64,000 nt of DNA from Roseibium sp. Sym1 (GCF_027359675.1 NZ_CP114786.1:310001-374000), one strand, 5' to 3'; shown: positions 1-9,074, numbered from the stretch's first letter. The notes: generated from the letters alone by a model not told the origin. Numbers and translations: made by a program.

Positions 1-229
1 ACGACACCATCTTCTTGATCTGGCGGGTCTGCAGCAGAAGGCCCAGACCAAAGTCATCGACACCGGCATTGTTGGAAATGGCGGTGATGTCCTTGGCTCC
101 GGAATCCCGGAGCGCCACGATCAGATTTTCCGGAATGCCGCACAGGCCGAACCCGCCGGCCATGACCGTCATGCCGTCAAAGGTCAGCCCCTCCAGGGCA
201 GCCTTCGCGTCCGGATAAATTTTGTTCAT
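1..229 (-). CDS. scoA: 3-oxoacid CoA-transferase subunit A (partial, N-terminal part)
   Basis: Only the first 76 codons are inside the window; the gene continues beyond the left edge. The reverse-strand translation starts [12 protein letters not shown] and carries the glycine-rich segment [15 protein letters not shown], typical of the alpha subunit of succinyl-CoA:3-ketoacid CoA-transferase. That cytoplasmic enzyme activates acetoacetate with succinyl-CoA. The ATG at 229 has a GGGAGTG ribosome-binding site just upstream. The catalytic glutamate is on the beta subunit, which should lie outside the window. Family assignment is firm; substrate preference (acetoacetate or another 3-oxoacid) cannot be read from this fragment. 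Confidence 0.85.
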   Translation of the reverse strand, partial: MNKIYPDAKAALEGLTFDGMTVMAGGFGLCGIPENLIVALRDSGAKDITAISNNAGVDDFGLGLLLQTRQIKKMVS

Positions 230-530
230 GTTTCACTCCCAGTTTAGACCGCTAGATGCGTGAGGCGCACATTCGCCGCTCGGTCCGACGCGGTCAAGTT
301 CTCTTTGCCGCATTGCAGCGAAAAACATGAGTGCGGCGTCACTTAATCGATTTGCCTGCCGCACCGGCCGTTCGAGGGCTCCAAAAACCACCAGTTCCCG
401 GATTTCTGCCAAGATGTTTATGGTTTGTAAATTCTTAAGACCAAGAATCCGGGGGTAGGTGCGCGGATATTGCGATGCGAGACTTGCAGGCTTCGCGGCC
501 AGGCCAACAGTTTGAAAGATATCGCCCGCT
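230..530. other. Intergenic region upstream of the CoA-transferase
   Basis: About 300 bases between two divergently oriented genes. It must contain the promoter for the CoA-transferase operon reading left. I see no convincing coding sequence, repeat or terminator. An open frame on the minus strand spanning 233-625 has no recognisable domain and overlaps the membrane-protein gene, so I do not call it. Confidence 0.5.
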
Positions 531-776
531 GTGTACCCGTTCCTGTCGACAGTCCTGAAGATCGCAGTGTTTTCCCTGCTCGTCGGCGCGGGTCTGTCTT
601 TCGTCAACATCGGCGCGGAAGACATTCTGGGCTCGGTCGGCCTCAGCCCGATCCAGCTCTGGATCTACATGATCCAGTTCCGGGACTGGGCCATTCCGAA
701 CATGATCCTGGGCGCTTTCATCGTCGTGCCGGTCTGGTTGCTGGTCTATCTGTTCCAGCCGCCGCGCTCGAGCTGA
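531..776 (+). CDS. Small inner-membrane protein, DUF6460-like
   Basis: An 81-residue protein with two predicted membrane segments: residues about 7-26 (LKIAVFSLLVGAGLSF) and 56-75 (MILGAFIVVPVWLLVYLF). A short loop with GAEDILGSVG lies between them. The pattern resembles small alphaproteobacterial DUF6460 membrane proteins, whose function is unknown. The frame is closed by a TGA at 513-515, so the GTG at 531 is the only reasonable start; no strong ribosome-binding site precedes it. The gene stands alone between a divergent CoA-transferase gene and a convergent acetyltransferase gene. Coding is supported by the clean hydrophobic pattern; the family name is by resemblance. Confidence 0.65.
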   Translation: MYPFLSTVLKIAVFSLLVGAGLSFVNIGAEDILGSVGLSPIQLWIYMIQFRDWAIPNMILGAFIVVPVWLLVYLFQPPRSS

Positions 777-816
777 CCCGGACCGGAGACGTATCTCTCC
801 GCAAGTGCCTCCACGG

Positions 817-1989
817 TCAACTGGCCCTCGGGGCCTGGCCTGTCTTCTGGATGGTTTCCAGGATTGCCCTGGCGGCCTGTTTCGCCCGCAGGGCCTTCAC
901 GAAGGCATTGCCTTTCAGGCTGGTCGGCAGAAGCAGCCGCCGGCACGGACGCTGGACTGCGCCGAACCTTTGCTTGTAGGCCTGCAGCCCCGTCCCGAAA
1001 CTGAAACTCCGGATCCCCCTGTCACGCGCCCAGAGGATCGACTGGACCAGGAGGACGGTTCCCGGAGACAGACGACGCCAGGACGGATCTCCCATCGAGA
1101 CAAGCACGCCATTTGCGATGTCGCCATGCGCCATGAGCGCAACCGTCGCGACGACCTCCTGTTCCTTCTTCAGGGCCAGGATCTTCAAAGGATTGTCAGG
1201 GTCATGACTTGCTGCAAGCGCACGATAGAACGCGACACGGCCTTCATCCTGGAGCGAATCTTCCCGCCCGAGCGAAGCGAACCGGTCCGCACGCTGTCTC
1301 AAAAGCATGCCCAGGTTGGCGAGGCGCTCCGCGGGTTCCTTGACTTCCACGAGATTGACGCCGGCCTGCTGAAGCTTGCGAAACTTGGTCCGCGCCTCCT
1401 TGTAGACGGATTTGCCAAATCGCGTTTCGATCGTCGCCAGATCCTCGGCTTCAAAAACCAGTATCCCGCCGGCTTCAACCGTGCTCGCCAGGTGAAAGAG
1501 CGGGTTGTCCACTTCGCCAATCAGGGGGCCAATTTTTTGAACATCGACAAGATCAGCGGTGCCGAGGGCCGCCACGAGCGCGTCACACAGACGCTTCGCC
1601 AAATGCGGACGAGCTGCCAGTTCACGGCTCAGGACAGGGCCATTTTGATCCGCGAGCCCGAGGTCGGGCATAGTCAGCACGCTTACCGGCCCTCTCTGAT
1701 ACGCAATGACAGGCAGCAGTGCGCCAAGTTCATGTGTGTCCGGCATGGAAGCCGAAAGGATCCAGGACCGTGCGCCGGCCGCAGGAGCGACATGACGTTG
1801 AAATGCATCGACAAACCCGGGTGACTGAAACGGCGTATGCAACGCTCCTCCCGGCAGACTGCTCCAGAGCGCCTTGAGACTGTCCAGCGACGGCTGTTCG
1901 TGCCTGGTGACGCGGATGGCCCCATCTTCACGCCCCCCTTCACAAGAACCTGACGTCACAGCCGCCTTGCCTGACGAATCCGCAATCAT
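817..1989 (-). CDS. GNAT-fold acetyltransferase (BioF2/CelD-like), downstream paralog
   Basis: About 390 residues. The C-terminal half has the features of the Acetyltransf_6 (BioF2/CelD-like) domain: a KSVYKEARTKFRKL helix, RFASLGREDSL, a core strand EVVATVALMAHGD and the end block SFSFGTGLQAYKQRFG. These proteins are cytoplasmic acyl-CoA-dependent transferases, often tied to polysaccharide production, but no substrate can be inferred here. The open frame extends upstream to 2244, but ATG 1989 overlaps the stop of the preceding paralog as ATGA, a translational-coupling arrangement, so I start there. It is closely similar in domain order and motifs to its upstream neighbour, indicating tandem duplication. 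Confidence 0.8.
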   Translation of the reverse strand: MIADSSGKAAVTSGSCEGGREDGAIRVTRHEQPSLDSLKALWSSLPGGALHTPFQSPGFVDAFQRHVAPAAGARSWILSASMPDTHELGALLPVIAYQRGPVSVLTMPDLGLADQNGPVLSRELAARPHLAKRLCDALVAALGTADLVDVQKIGPLIGEVDNPLFHLASTVEAGGILVFEAEDLATIETRFGKSVYKEARTKFRKLQQAGVNLVEVKEPAERLANLGMLLRQRADRFASLGREDSLQDEGRVAFYRALAASHDPDNPLKILALKKEQEVVATVALMAHGDIANGVLVSMGDPSWRRLSPGTVLLVQSILWARDRGIRSFSFGTGLQAYKQRFGAVQRPCRRLLLPTSLKGNAFVKALRAKQAARAILETIQKTGQAPRAS

Positions 1990-3140
1990 GTCCTCAGTCC
2001 GTTTTTGCCGATCGCAATCTGCAGCAACTCCTGCGCTGTCCTGTGCGCTTCCCTCGCCCGCAGGAACAGGCGCCCGCGGGAATTGAGCGGCATCAGAAGG
2101 CGGCGGGTTTCCTGCGGCTGGCCGCCAAATCTCTGTTTGTAGTCCTGCTGGCCGGTTCCGAAACTGAACCACCTGACGCCATTTTCCGATGCCCACTCGA
2201 TCGCCTTGGCGAAGAGCACCATGCCCGGGGAATACCCGTGCCACCTGGCATCGCCTATGGAGACAAGCACCGCGGTGGCCTGGAGATCGTTCTTCAACAG
2301 GACCAGGGTGGCCACGATTTCATCACCGCGCTCGAGCGCCAGAACCGTGAAGGGACATTCAGATGTTTCCAGGGCAGCAAGGCACTCGTAGAAATTCAGC
2401 CTCTCCTGTCGCGTCAGGCTGTCCTCGCGGCCCAGCTGGCTGAACCGGTCGTTGCGCTGTTCCGCCAGGGTTCTGAAAAGTGCTAGCCGCTCCGCGGGTG
2501 TTGCGGCCTCGACCAGACGAACCCCTTCTTCCGTCAGCCTGCGGAACTTGGACCTGGCTTTCTTGTAGATCGATTTCCTGCGCCAGGCGCTGGTGTCGCC
2601 CCCTGCTGCAAGTTCCAGCCGAAGCGTGTTGCTTTCGGAGATCGTGTCCGGTTGCGAAAACAACGGATTGTTCCGCTCTCCGATGTGGGAATGCAGTTTG
2701 GGCATGTCGACCAGGTCGACGCCGTCGAGACCTGCCAGATAGGCTCCGACGGCTTCGGCAAGAGGGGTCGGGGGCGCAGGCATTCCGGCGGCAAGAACAG
2801 GGGCGTTCTGGTCGGCAAGGCCGAAATCCGCCAGCCCGACGACCCGCAACGGCCCGCGCCTGTATCTCACCAGCGGCAGCAGCATGAACGGCGCGTCACA
2901 GCCTTCCCGGTCGCTGAAACTGATAACGGACAAATCCGTTTCCCCCGGATTGCACTGCGTGTCCTGAAAGGCAAAGAGGAATTCCGGTGTCTGGAAAGGC
3001 GTCGATACGCTCTTCCCGCGCAGCGATTCCCACAGGCCGCGCATTTCCCGAAGCGTGGGCGCCTCAAGCGCACGGAAAAAAATGGAAGACCGGGGGTCTT
3101 TGTCCAAAGACAACCGCTGCTCTGACCCGAGCCAAACCAT
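1986..3140 (-). CDS. GNAT-fold acetyltransferase (BioF2/CelD-like), upstream paralog
   Basis: About 384 residues with the same layout as the gene that follows: KSIYKKARSKFRRL, DRFSQLGREDSL, EIVATLVLLKND and the end block WFSFGTGQQDYKQRFG. It is the first gene of a two-gene unit. The start is uncertain: ATG 3140 sits behind a GGAATGG-type site and leaves the domain intact, while TTG 3161 in the same frame would add seven residues. No exopolysaccharide or cellulose genes are adjacent, so the physiological acceptor is unknown. The family is well supported; the exact start less so. Confidence 0.8.
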   Translation of the reverse strand: MVWLGSEQRLSLDKDPRSSIFFRALEAPTLREMRGLWESLRGKSVSTPFQTPEFLFAFQDTQCNPGETDLSVISFSDREGCDAPFMLLPLVRYRRGPLRVVGLADFGLADQNAPVLAAGMPAPPTPLAEAVGAYLAGLDGVDLVDMPKLHSHIGERNNPLFSQPDTISESNTLRLELAAGGDTSAWRRKSIYKKARSKFRRLTEEGVRLVEAATPAERLALFRTLAEQRNDRFSQLGREDSLTRQERLNFYECLAALETSECPFTVLALERGDEIVATLVLLKNDLQATAVLVSIGDARWHGYSPGMVLFAKAIEWASENGVRWFSFGTGQQDYKQRFGGQPQETRRLLMPLNSRGRLFLRAREAHRTAQELLQIAIGKNGLRT

Positions 3141-3278
3141 CGAACACCATTCCACTGACAAATCCTACAGGGGTATACACCCATTAAGTGCAGTATCCCC
3201 TGATTCAAATTCGCATGGTAGTGTTAAAAAATCTGTTGCGCATGGCAAAGAAAGGCGTACCGGCTCCCCTTGTGGCGG

Positions 3279-4103
3279 TCAGCCTTCCGCCCCGAAGGCT
3301 GCCCGTTCGTCGCGTTCGCGTTGCACCTGCTGGCGCTTAGTCACGATGGAGGCCGCGATGACGCCGACGGTCACCAGGCCTACCAGGATGGTGCAGACCG
3401 CATTGATTTCCGGCGTGACCCCGAGGCGCACCTGGGAATAGATCTTCATCGGCAGCGTCGTCGCCCCCGGACCGGTGGTGAAACTGGCAATCACAAGGTC
3501 GTCGAGCGACAGGGTGAAGGCCAGCATCCAGCCCGCGATCACGCCGGGCAGGATGATCGGCAGGGTGATCAGGAAGAAGGTCTTCACCGGCGGACAGCCG
3601 AGATCCTCGGCCGCCTCCTCGATGGACTTGTCGAAGCCGACCAGCCGCGACTGGACGACCACCGCCACGTAACACATGGCAAAGGTGGTGTGCGCCAGCA
3701 TCACCGTCCAGAAGCCGCGGGCCGTGTCCATGGCCACGAACAGAAGCAGCAGCGACAGGCCGAGAATGACTTCCGGCATCACCAGCGGCGCGAAAATCAT
3801 GCCGGAGAACAGCGAGCGTCCGACAAAGCGCCCCGACCGCACCAGCACCAGAGCCGCGATCGTGCCGAAGACCGTCGCGATCGTTGCCGAGGCGAAGGCC
3901 ACGCGCAGCGTGACCCAGGCGGCGTCGAGCAACTGGTCGTTCTCAAGGAGCGAGGCGTACCACTTGGTGGAGAACCCGCCCCACACGGTCACCAGGCGGC
4001 TTTCATTGAAGGAATAGATCACCAGCAGCACGATCGGCAGGTAGAGGAACGAGAACCCCAGGACCAGCGAGGTGATGTTGAACCAGGTCGGGCCGCGCGT
4101 CAT
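3279..4103 (-). CDS. potI: Putrescine/spermidine ABC transporter permease PotI
   Basis: A 274-residue inner-membrane permease with about six hydrophobic segments. The first is around residues 10-30 (NITSLVLGFSFLYLPIVLLV). The cytoplasmic EAA loop EEAAEDLGCPPVKTFFLITLP, near residues 160-180, docks on the ATPase. It is the last gene of potF-potG-potH-potI, and its ATG overlaps the potH stop as ATGA. With PotH it forms the channel for polyamines delivered by PotF. Length matches the family. Substrate is inferred from operon content and from the nearby gamma-glutamylpolyamine synthetase genes; spermidine transport is the alternative. Confidence 0.9.
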   Translation of the reverse strand: MTRGPTWFNITSLVLGFSFLYLPIVLLVIYSFNESRLVTVWGGFSTKWYASLLENDQLLDAAWVTLRVAFASATIATVFGTIAALVLVRSGRFVGRSLFSGMIFAPLVMPEVILGLSLLLLFVAMDTARGFWTVMLAHTTFAMCYVAVVVQSRLVGFDKSIEEAAEDLGCPPVKTFFLITLPIILPGVIAGWMLAFTLSLDDLVIASFTTGPGATTLPMKIYSQVRLGVTPEINAVCTILVGLVTVGVIAASIVTKRQQVQRERDERAAFGAEG

Positions 4104-5029
4104 CCGTTCTTCTCCGACATTTTCTGCTGCTGGTTCTGGAAGAGCACGATCGGGATCACCAGGATCATGAGAAGGATCACGGCCACCGCAGAGGACACCG
4201 GCCAGTCGCGGTTGTTGAAGAACTCGCTCCAGAGTGTCTTGCCGATCATCAGCGTGTCCGATCCGCCGAGCAGGTCCGGAATGACGAACTCGCCGACCGC
4301 CGGAATGAAGACCAGGAAACAGCCGGCGATGACACCGGGCAGCGACAGCGGCAGGGTGATTTTCCAGAACGCCTTCCAGGGCGGGCAGCCCAGATCCTCG
4401 GCCGCCTCCAGCAGACTGCCGTCGAGCCGTTCAAGGCTGGCGTAAAGCGGCAGCACCAGGAACGGCAGGTAGGAATAGACGATGCCGATATAGACGGCGA
4501 TGTTGGTGTTCAGGATGGTCAGCGGCTCGCTGATGAGGCCGAGCGAGAGCAGCAGCTGGTTGAGGAGCCCCTCGTTCTTCAGGATGCCGATCCAGGCATA
4601 GACGCGGATCAGGAAGCTTGTCCAGAAAGGCAGGATCACCAGCATCAGGAGGGTCGGGCGCAGCGACTGCGGGCTGCGGGCCATGCCATAGGCAATCGGG
4701 TAGCCGATCAGCAGGGTCAGGAATGTCGAGATGGCGGCGATGATCACCGAGGAAAGGTAGGACTTCCAGTAGAGATCATCCTGGGTCAGCCAGAGATAGT
4801 TCTCGGCCGAGAACTCCGAAACGCCATCCCGGAAAGCCTGCCAGCCCTCGCCCGGATCGAAGGTCGGCGTATAGGGCGGAATGGCGATCGCTACCTGCGA
4901 CAGGGAAATCTTGAAGACGATCAGGAACGGCGCCAGGAAGAACACCAGCAGCCACAGGTACGGGACCGCGATCAGCAGCCAGCCGCCAAGCGTTCGTTTG
5001 GGCGGGGATACGACGTGTTCTTCGGCCAT
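4100..5029 (-). CDS. potH: Putrescine/spermidine ABC transporter permease PotH
   Basis: A 309-residue permease starting MAEEHVVSPPKRTLGG, with a cytoplasmic N-terminus and then hydrophobic segment LLIAVPYLWLLVFFLAPFLIV. The EAA loop LEAAEDLGCPPWKAFWKITLP lies near residues 210-230. Between segments 1 and 2 there is a long periplasmic stretch (PPYTPTFDPGEGWQAF) characteristic of PotB/PotH permeases. It follows potG by only 8 bases and overlaps potI by four, so the three are co-translated. It forms the membrane channel heterodimer with PotI. Confidence 0.9.
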   Translation of the reverse strand: MAEEHVVSPPKRTLGGWLLIAVPYLWLLVFFLAPFLIVFKISLSQVAIAIPPYTPTFDPGEGWQAFRDGVSEFSAENYLWLTQDDLYWKSYLSSVIIAAISTFLTLLIGYPIAYGMARSPQSLRPTLLMLVILPFWTSFLIRVYAWIGILKNEGLLNQLLLSLGLISEPLTILNTNIAVYIGIVYSYLPFLVLPLYASLERLDGSLLEAAEDLGCPPWKAFWKITLPLSLPGVIAGCFLVFIPAVGEFVIPDLLGGSDTLMIGKTLWSEFFNNRDWPVSSAVAVILLMILVIPIVLFQNQQQKMSEKNG

Positions 5030-5037
5030 GTCCCCTC

Positions 5038-6195
5038 CTAGCCCGTCAGGATGACGCCGGCGTCGCGGTCGAAGGACAGCACCACCTCGTCATCCCAGGT
5101 GATCGGGTTCTCGACCATGCGCGAAACATTGGCAAAGGTGGCGCGCAGCGTGTCGTGGTCGCCTTCACCGACCTTGGCATGGATGATGGAGACGTCGCCG
5201 AGATAAGCAATGTCCCAGACCACGCCGTCGATCCGGTTGGGCACACCCTTTTCCCGCCGGCCCTGGGCGATCCGGACCTTTTCCGGCCGGATCGCATACC
5301 AGACCCGCTCGCCGACACCGACATCGGTGACCTGATCGCTGTCGATGGAGAAATTGTCGGCAACGGAGCGCAGCTTCGTGCCGGCGTCCGATTTTTCGGT
5401 GACCGTCGCCTCGATGAGGTTGATGTCGCCGATGAAGTCGGCAACGAATTTCGAGTTCGGCGCCTCGTAGATTTCGCCGGGCGTCGCCACCTGGACCAGC
5501 TCGCCCTTGTCCATCACCGCGATCCGGTCGGCGACCGTCATGGCCTCTTCCTGGTCGTGGGTCACGATCAGGAAGGTCATCTTGAGCTCTTGCTGAAGGT
5601 TCATCAGTTCGAACTGGGTTTCCTCGCGCAGCTTGCGGTCAAGCGCACCGAGCGGTTCGTCGAGCAAAAGAACCTTGGGCCGCTTGGCGAGCGAGCGTGC
5701 CAGCGCAACGCGCTGGCGCTGCCCGCCCGAAAGCTGGTGCGGCTTGCGCTTGGCAAACTGTTCCAGCTTGGTCAGGCGCAGCATTTCCGCGACCCGGTCG
5801 GCGATCTCCGAGGCCGGCATCCTGTCCTGCTGCAAACCGAAGGCGATGTTCTTTTCCACGCTCATATGCGGGAACAGCGCGTAGGACTGGAACATCATGT
5901 TGGACGGGCGGCGATAGGGCGGAATGCCGGCGAGATCCTGACCGTCCAGGAAGATCTGTCCGGAGGTCGGCGTCTCGAAGCCGGCGAGCATGCGCATCAG
6001 GGTGGTCTTGCCGCAGCCGGACCCGCCGAGCAGCGCGAAGAACTCGCGTTCGTAGATTTTCAGGGACAGGTTCCTGACCGCAGTGAAATCACCGAATTTC
6101 TTGGTGACATTGCGGAACTCGATGAAGGGCACCTGGCCGGGATCCTCCCAGGGCATGAATTCCTTGCGCACCGGTCCGATCGATTTCTTCGCCAA
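5038..6195 (-). CDS. potG: Putrescine/spermidine ABC transporter ATPase PotG
   Basis: A 385-residue ATPase. Walker A is GGSGCGKTT (residues 57-65), the Q-loop is in MFQSYALFPH, the signature is LSGGQ (155-159), Walker B is LLLDE (176-180), and the switch histidine is in IVTHDQEEAM. The C-terminal third is a TOBE-type regulatory domain, giving the full length expected for PotA/PotG. It energises PotH-PotI. A strong hairpin lies in the gap between potF and this gene, which probably lowers its expression relative to the binding protein. Confidence 0.93.
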   Translation of the reverse strand: MAKKSIGPVRKEFMPWEDPGQVPFIEFRNVTKKFGDFTAVRNLSLKIYEREFFALLGGSGCGKTTLMRMLAGFETPTSGQIFLDGQDLAGIPPYRRPSNMMFQSYALFPHMSVEKNIAFGLQQDRMPASEIADRVAEMLRLTKLEQFAKRKPHQLSGGQRQRVALARSLAKRPKVLLLDEPLGALDRKLREETQFELMNLQQELKMTFLIVTHDQEEAMTVADRIAVMDKGELVQVATPGEIYEAPNSKFVADFIGDINLIEATVTEKSDAGTKLRSVADNFSIDSDQVTDVGVGERVWYAIRPEKVRIAQGRREKGVPNRIDGVVWDIAYLGDVSIIHAKVGEGDHDTLRATFANVSRMVENPITWDDEVVLSFDRDAGVILTG

Positions 6196-6235
6196 AACAA
6201 TCCCCCACCCCTAAGAGATTCATCCAAAGCAGAAA

Positions 6236-6260
6236 CGCCGGGTCCGTCACGGACCCGGCG
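6236..6260 (-). terminator. Hairpin between potF and potG (attenuator or mRNA stabiliser)
   Basis: A perfect 11-bp stem (CGCCGGGTCCG with its complement) and a 3-base loop lie directly after the potF stop on the minus strand. The stem is followed by only a short T run (TTTCTG), so termination is probably partial. The position after the binding-protein gene and before the ATPase gene suits differential expression of PotF. Confidence 0.7.
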
Positions 6261-6269
6261 CTTCCAAGC

Positions 6270-7364
6270 TTACTGACCGCTCTTCACACCGGTCCAGGTG
6301 CGCGTCACGATGCGCTGGACCTTCGGCGGATACGGGGTGGTCGTGTAGAGATTGGCGACCGTTTCCTCGTCCGGATAGATCGCCGCATCGCCGATGACAT
6401 CCTCATTGAGGAATTCCTGGGACGCCTTGTTGCCGTTGGCGTAGTAGACGTAGTTGGACGCCTTGGCCATGACTTCCGGACGCATGATGTAGTTGAGGAA
6501 CTCATGCGCTTCTTCCATGTGCGGCGCGTCGGCCGGGATCGCCATCTGGTCGAACCACATCTGGGCACCTTCCTTCGGAATGGTGTATTCCACCGTCACG
6601 CCGTTGTCGGCTTCCGCGGCACGGTCGCGCGCCTGGAGCACGTCGCCGGACCAGCCGATGGCCACGCAGATGTCGCCGTTGGCAAGGGCGTTGATGTATT
6701 CCGAGGAGTGGAATTTCTGGATGCTCGGACGGATCGTCTTGAGCAGCTCACCCGCCTTCTCGATTTCCGCCGGGTCCTTGCTGTCCGGGTCGAAGCCGGA
6801 ATATTTCAGGGCCGCCGGGATCATTTCGGCCGGCGCGTCGAGCATGTGAACGCCGCACTCGGCCAGCTTTTCGATGTTCTCCGGCTTGAAGATCAGGTCC
6901 CAGCTGTTGACAGGTGCATCCTCGCCGAGCACTTCCTTCACCTTCTCGACATTATAGCCGATGCCGGTGGTGCCCCACATGTAGTTGATCGAGTGGGCGT
7001 TGTCCGGATCGTATTTTTCGACCCGTGCCTCGATGTCCTTCCACATGTTGTCGAGGTTGGTCAGCTTGGACTTGTCCAGCGGCGCGAACACGCCGGCCTG
7101 GATCTGCCGCGCCAGGAACGTGCCGGTCGGCACGACGACATCGTAGCCGGTACCGCCGGCCAGAAGCTTGGTTTCCAGCACCTCGTTGCTGTCGAAGACG
7201 TCATAGACGACCTTGATGCCGGTTTCCTTGGTGAAGTCTTCCAGGATGGATTCGTCGATATAGTCCGACCAGTTGTAGACATTGACGACCCGGTCCTGGG
7301 CAAGTGCCGCGCCGCTCATCAGGCTGAGAACGGCGACACCGGTCAACATGGATTTAAACGTCAT
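6270..7364 (-). CDS. potF: Putrescine-binding periplasmic protein PotF
   Basis: A 364-residue extracytoplasmic solute-binding protein. A signal peptide of about 22 residues (MTFKSMLTGVAVLSL...AALA) precedes mature DRVVNVYNWSDYIDESIL. The NVYNWSDYI block and later YNVEKVKEVLG and AIGWSGDVLQARDRA match polyamine-binding PotD/PotF proteins, where Trp and Asp residues line the pocket. ATG 7364 is chosen because it has a GAGGGGAG ribosome-binding site and begins the signal peptide; the frame is open further upstream to 7673 without support. It is the first gene of the transporter operon and delivers putrescine-like ligands to PotHI. Confidence 0.92.
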   Translation of the reverse strand: MTFKSMLTGVAVLSLMSGAALAQDRVVNVYNWSDYIDESILEDFTKETGIKVVYDVFDSNEVLETKLLAGGTGYDVVVPTGTFLARQIQAGVFAPLDKSKLTNLDNMWKDIEARVEKYDPDNAHSINYMWGTTGIGYNVEKVKEVLGEDAPVNSWDLIFKPENIEKLAECGVHMLDAPAEMIPAALKYSGFDPDSKDPAEIEKAGELLKTIRPSIQKFHSSEYINALANGDICVAIGWSGDVLQARDRAAEADNGVTVEYTIPKEGAQMWFDQMAIPADAPHMEEAHEFLNYIMRPEVMAKASNYVYYANGNKASQEFLNEDVIGDAAIYPDEETVANLYTTTPYPPKVQRIVTRTWTGVKSGQ

Positions 7365-7516
7365 TTGAGAACTCCCCTCAGAGTTTGTTTCGCAGCCCCT
7401 TTTTGGGCCTAGTCCCTGATTACAAATGGACATTCGCGCTGTTGTGCGTCTTGTCTGTCCCGCAGATTGGCTATGGTGCCGAACTTTGTCCAGCATCGAT
7501 TTTGGGCGCCTCCAGA

Positions 7517-8905
7517 TCACAAATAGGTCTGGCGTTCCAGGGACGAAATCTCGCGCCCAAATTCGTTCAGTTCCTCCCGCTTGATCTCCGTCAGAACCTT
7601 GTGCATCTCCTTGCCGACGGCCTGTTTCATCAGCTTCGATGCCTCGAAGGCGTCGATGGCCTCGTCCATCCACGGCGTCAGCCGTTTCTTGCGCTTTTCA
7701 TAGGCATTGCCCGTGACCGGCGCCGGAGGATCCTTTTTCTGCTTCAGCCCTTCCATCATGCCGGCCAGGATGCCGGTGAGCACCAGATACGGATTGGCAT
7801 CCGCCCCGGCGATGCGGTGTTCCACCCGTGCGGCATCCGGACTGGAGGCCGGCACGCGGAGCGCCACCGACCGGTTGTCATAGCCCCAGCAGATCGAGGC
7901 CGGCGCATAAGACCCCGGCTGCATGCGGCGGAATCCGTTGAAGGTCGAGATGAACAGGAGCAGCGCCTCGGGCATGGTCTTCAGGAGACCGTTGATGGCA
8001 TATCCCAGCCGCTCGGGGCCCTTTTCAGGATCCGCGAACAGGTTGCCGTTCCCGTCTTCCATGGAGACATGGACATGCATGCCGTTGCCCGGCCATTCCA
8101 CGAAGGGCTTGGCCATGAAGGAGGCCTTCAGCTCGTGCTTGCGGGCAACACCGGCCACGAGGCGGCGCAGCAGGACGACGTCATCGGCGGCCAGCAGCGG
8201 ATTGTTGCGGTGGTGCAGGTTCAGTTCGAACTGGCCGGGGGCGGCTTCGGAAACGGCGGCATCCGCCGGAATGCCCTGGGCCTCGCAGGCCTTGCGCAGG
8301 TCGTCGACGACGGGCAGCAGGGCCTCCAGGTCGGACAGGGCATACATGTTCTGGCGCGCCGGGCCGAGATGGGTGGAAAACAGCGGCTTGGGCTGCTCGG
8401 TCCAGTCGCCGTCGCTTTCCTCGAAGAGGTAGAATTCCAGCTCGAAGGCGCAGGTGGCGGTAACGCCGTACTCGTCCTTCAGGCGCGCCACCATGTTTTC
8501 CAGCACGTGGCGCGGATCGGCCAGGAATGGTGCGCCGTCGCGGTCATACATGGACAAGAGCACCTGGGCTGTCTTGCGGTCCGTCCACGGCACCAGCTTC
8601 AGGGATTCGGGGATCGGCCAGCAGACGCCATCCTTGTCGCCGGTCTCCAGATGCATGCCGGTCGCCTCGACCTCGCGGCCCCAGACATCCAGTCCGTACA
8701 GGGAATAGGGAAAGGCGACGCCACCCTCGAACACCTTGGGCAGGGCCTTGCCCGGCAGCCACTTGCCGCGCAGGACGCCGTTGGTGTCCGGCAGGATCAC
8801 TTCCAGCGTGTCCAGGTCCGGGTGGGCGGCCATGAAGGCATCGAAATCAACCTCCCAGCCGGCCTCGGCCGGGTGTTCCAGGATCTGGTGGGGTAATTCG
8901 TTCAT
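7517..8905 (-). CDS. puuA: Glutamine synthetase family protein, likely gamma-glutamylputrescine synthetase (copy 1)
   Basis: A 462-residue type I glutamine-synthetase-fold ligase. The beta-grasp N-terminus contains VILPDTNGVLRGK. The catalytic domain has FELEFYLFE (metal-binding glutamates), APGQFELNLHHRNNPLLAADD, the ATP-site NGMHVHVSM and the substrate-site WGYDNRSVALRVP. PuuA-type enzymes join glutamate to putrescine with ATP, the first step of gamma-glutamylated putrescine breakdown. Its position beside potFGHI, a SpuC-like aminotransferase and a second homologue supports that role over ammonia assimilation. It is transcribed away from the GntR gene, with a candidate operator in the shared promoter region. 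Confidence 0.82.
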   Translation of the reverse strand: MNELPHQILEHPAEAGWEVDFDAFMAAHPDLDTLEVILPDTNGVLRGKWLPGKALPKVFEGGVAFPYSLYGLDVWGREVEATGMHLETGDKDGVCWPIPESLKLVPWTDRKTAQVLLSMYDRDGAPFLADPRHVLENMVARLKDEYGVTATCAFELEFYLFEESDGDWTEQPKPLFSTHLGPARQNMYALSDLEALLPVVDDLRKACEAQGIPADAAVSEAAPGQFELNLHHRNNPLLAADDVVLLRRLVAGVARKHELKASFMAKPFVEWPGNGMHVHVSMEDGNGNLFADPEKGPERLGYAINGLLKTMPEALLLFISTFNGFRRMQPGSYAPASICWGYDNRSVALRVPASSPDAARVEHRIAGADANPYLVLTGILAGMMEGLKQKKDPPAPVTGNAYEKRKKRLTPWMDEAIDAFEASKLMKQAVGKEMHKVLTEIKREELNEFGREISSLERQTYL

Positions 8906-8995
8906 TTTGGTTTTTTACTCGCCCCTGCGACTGCCGATCATGCCCTTCACGCTGTAGCGAACCGGGCATAAGCTTTTGTTTGCGTCCTTTCCAAA

Positions 8996-9009
8996 AATGT
9001 GATCACTTT
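8996..9009. promoter_or_regulatory. Candidate GntR operator 1 (AATGTGATCACTTT)
   Basis: The 8-bp palindrome GTGATCAC sits in the 169-bp divergent promoter region between puuA copy 1 and the GntR gene. The same core recurs as a longer perfect palindrome downstream of the regulator. FadR-subfamily regulators typically bind short GT...AC palindromes. Binding by the adjacent regulator is inferred. Confidence 0.55.
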
Positions 9010-9074
9010 CCAGAAACACTGTCAAGCGGGATCACGAAATTCGATCTCCCGACACAGAAGGAGGACATTCTTTC

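Noticed and set aside
233..625. 130-codon minus-strand open frame
   Set aside because: No recognisable domain, overlaps the plausible small membrane protein on the other strand, and no clear ribosome-binding site.
5155..6276. Long plus-strand open frame opposite potG, and similar long antisense frames opposite cysI, betA, betB, cysG and the aminotransferase
   Set aside because: These are shadows caused by codon bias in GC-rich genes; the sense-strand genes have full conserved domains.
7515..7524. GATCACAAAT half-site near potF resembling the GntR operator
   Set aside because: It is only a half-site and coincides with the final codons and stop of the puuA copy 1 gene.
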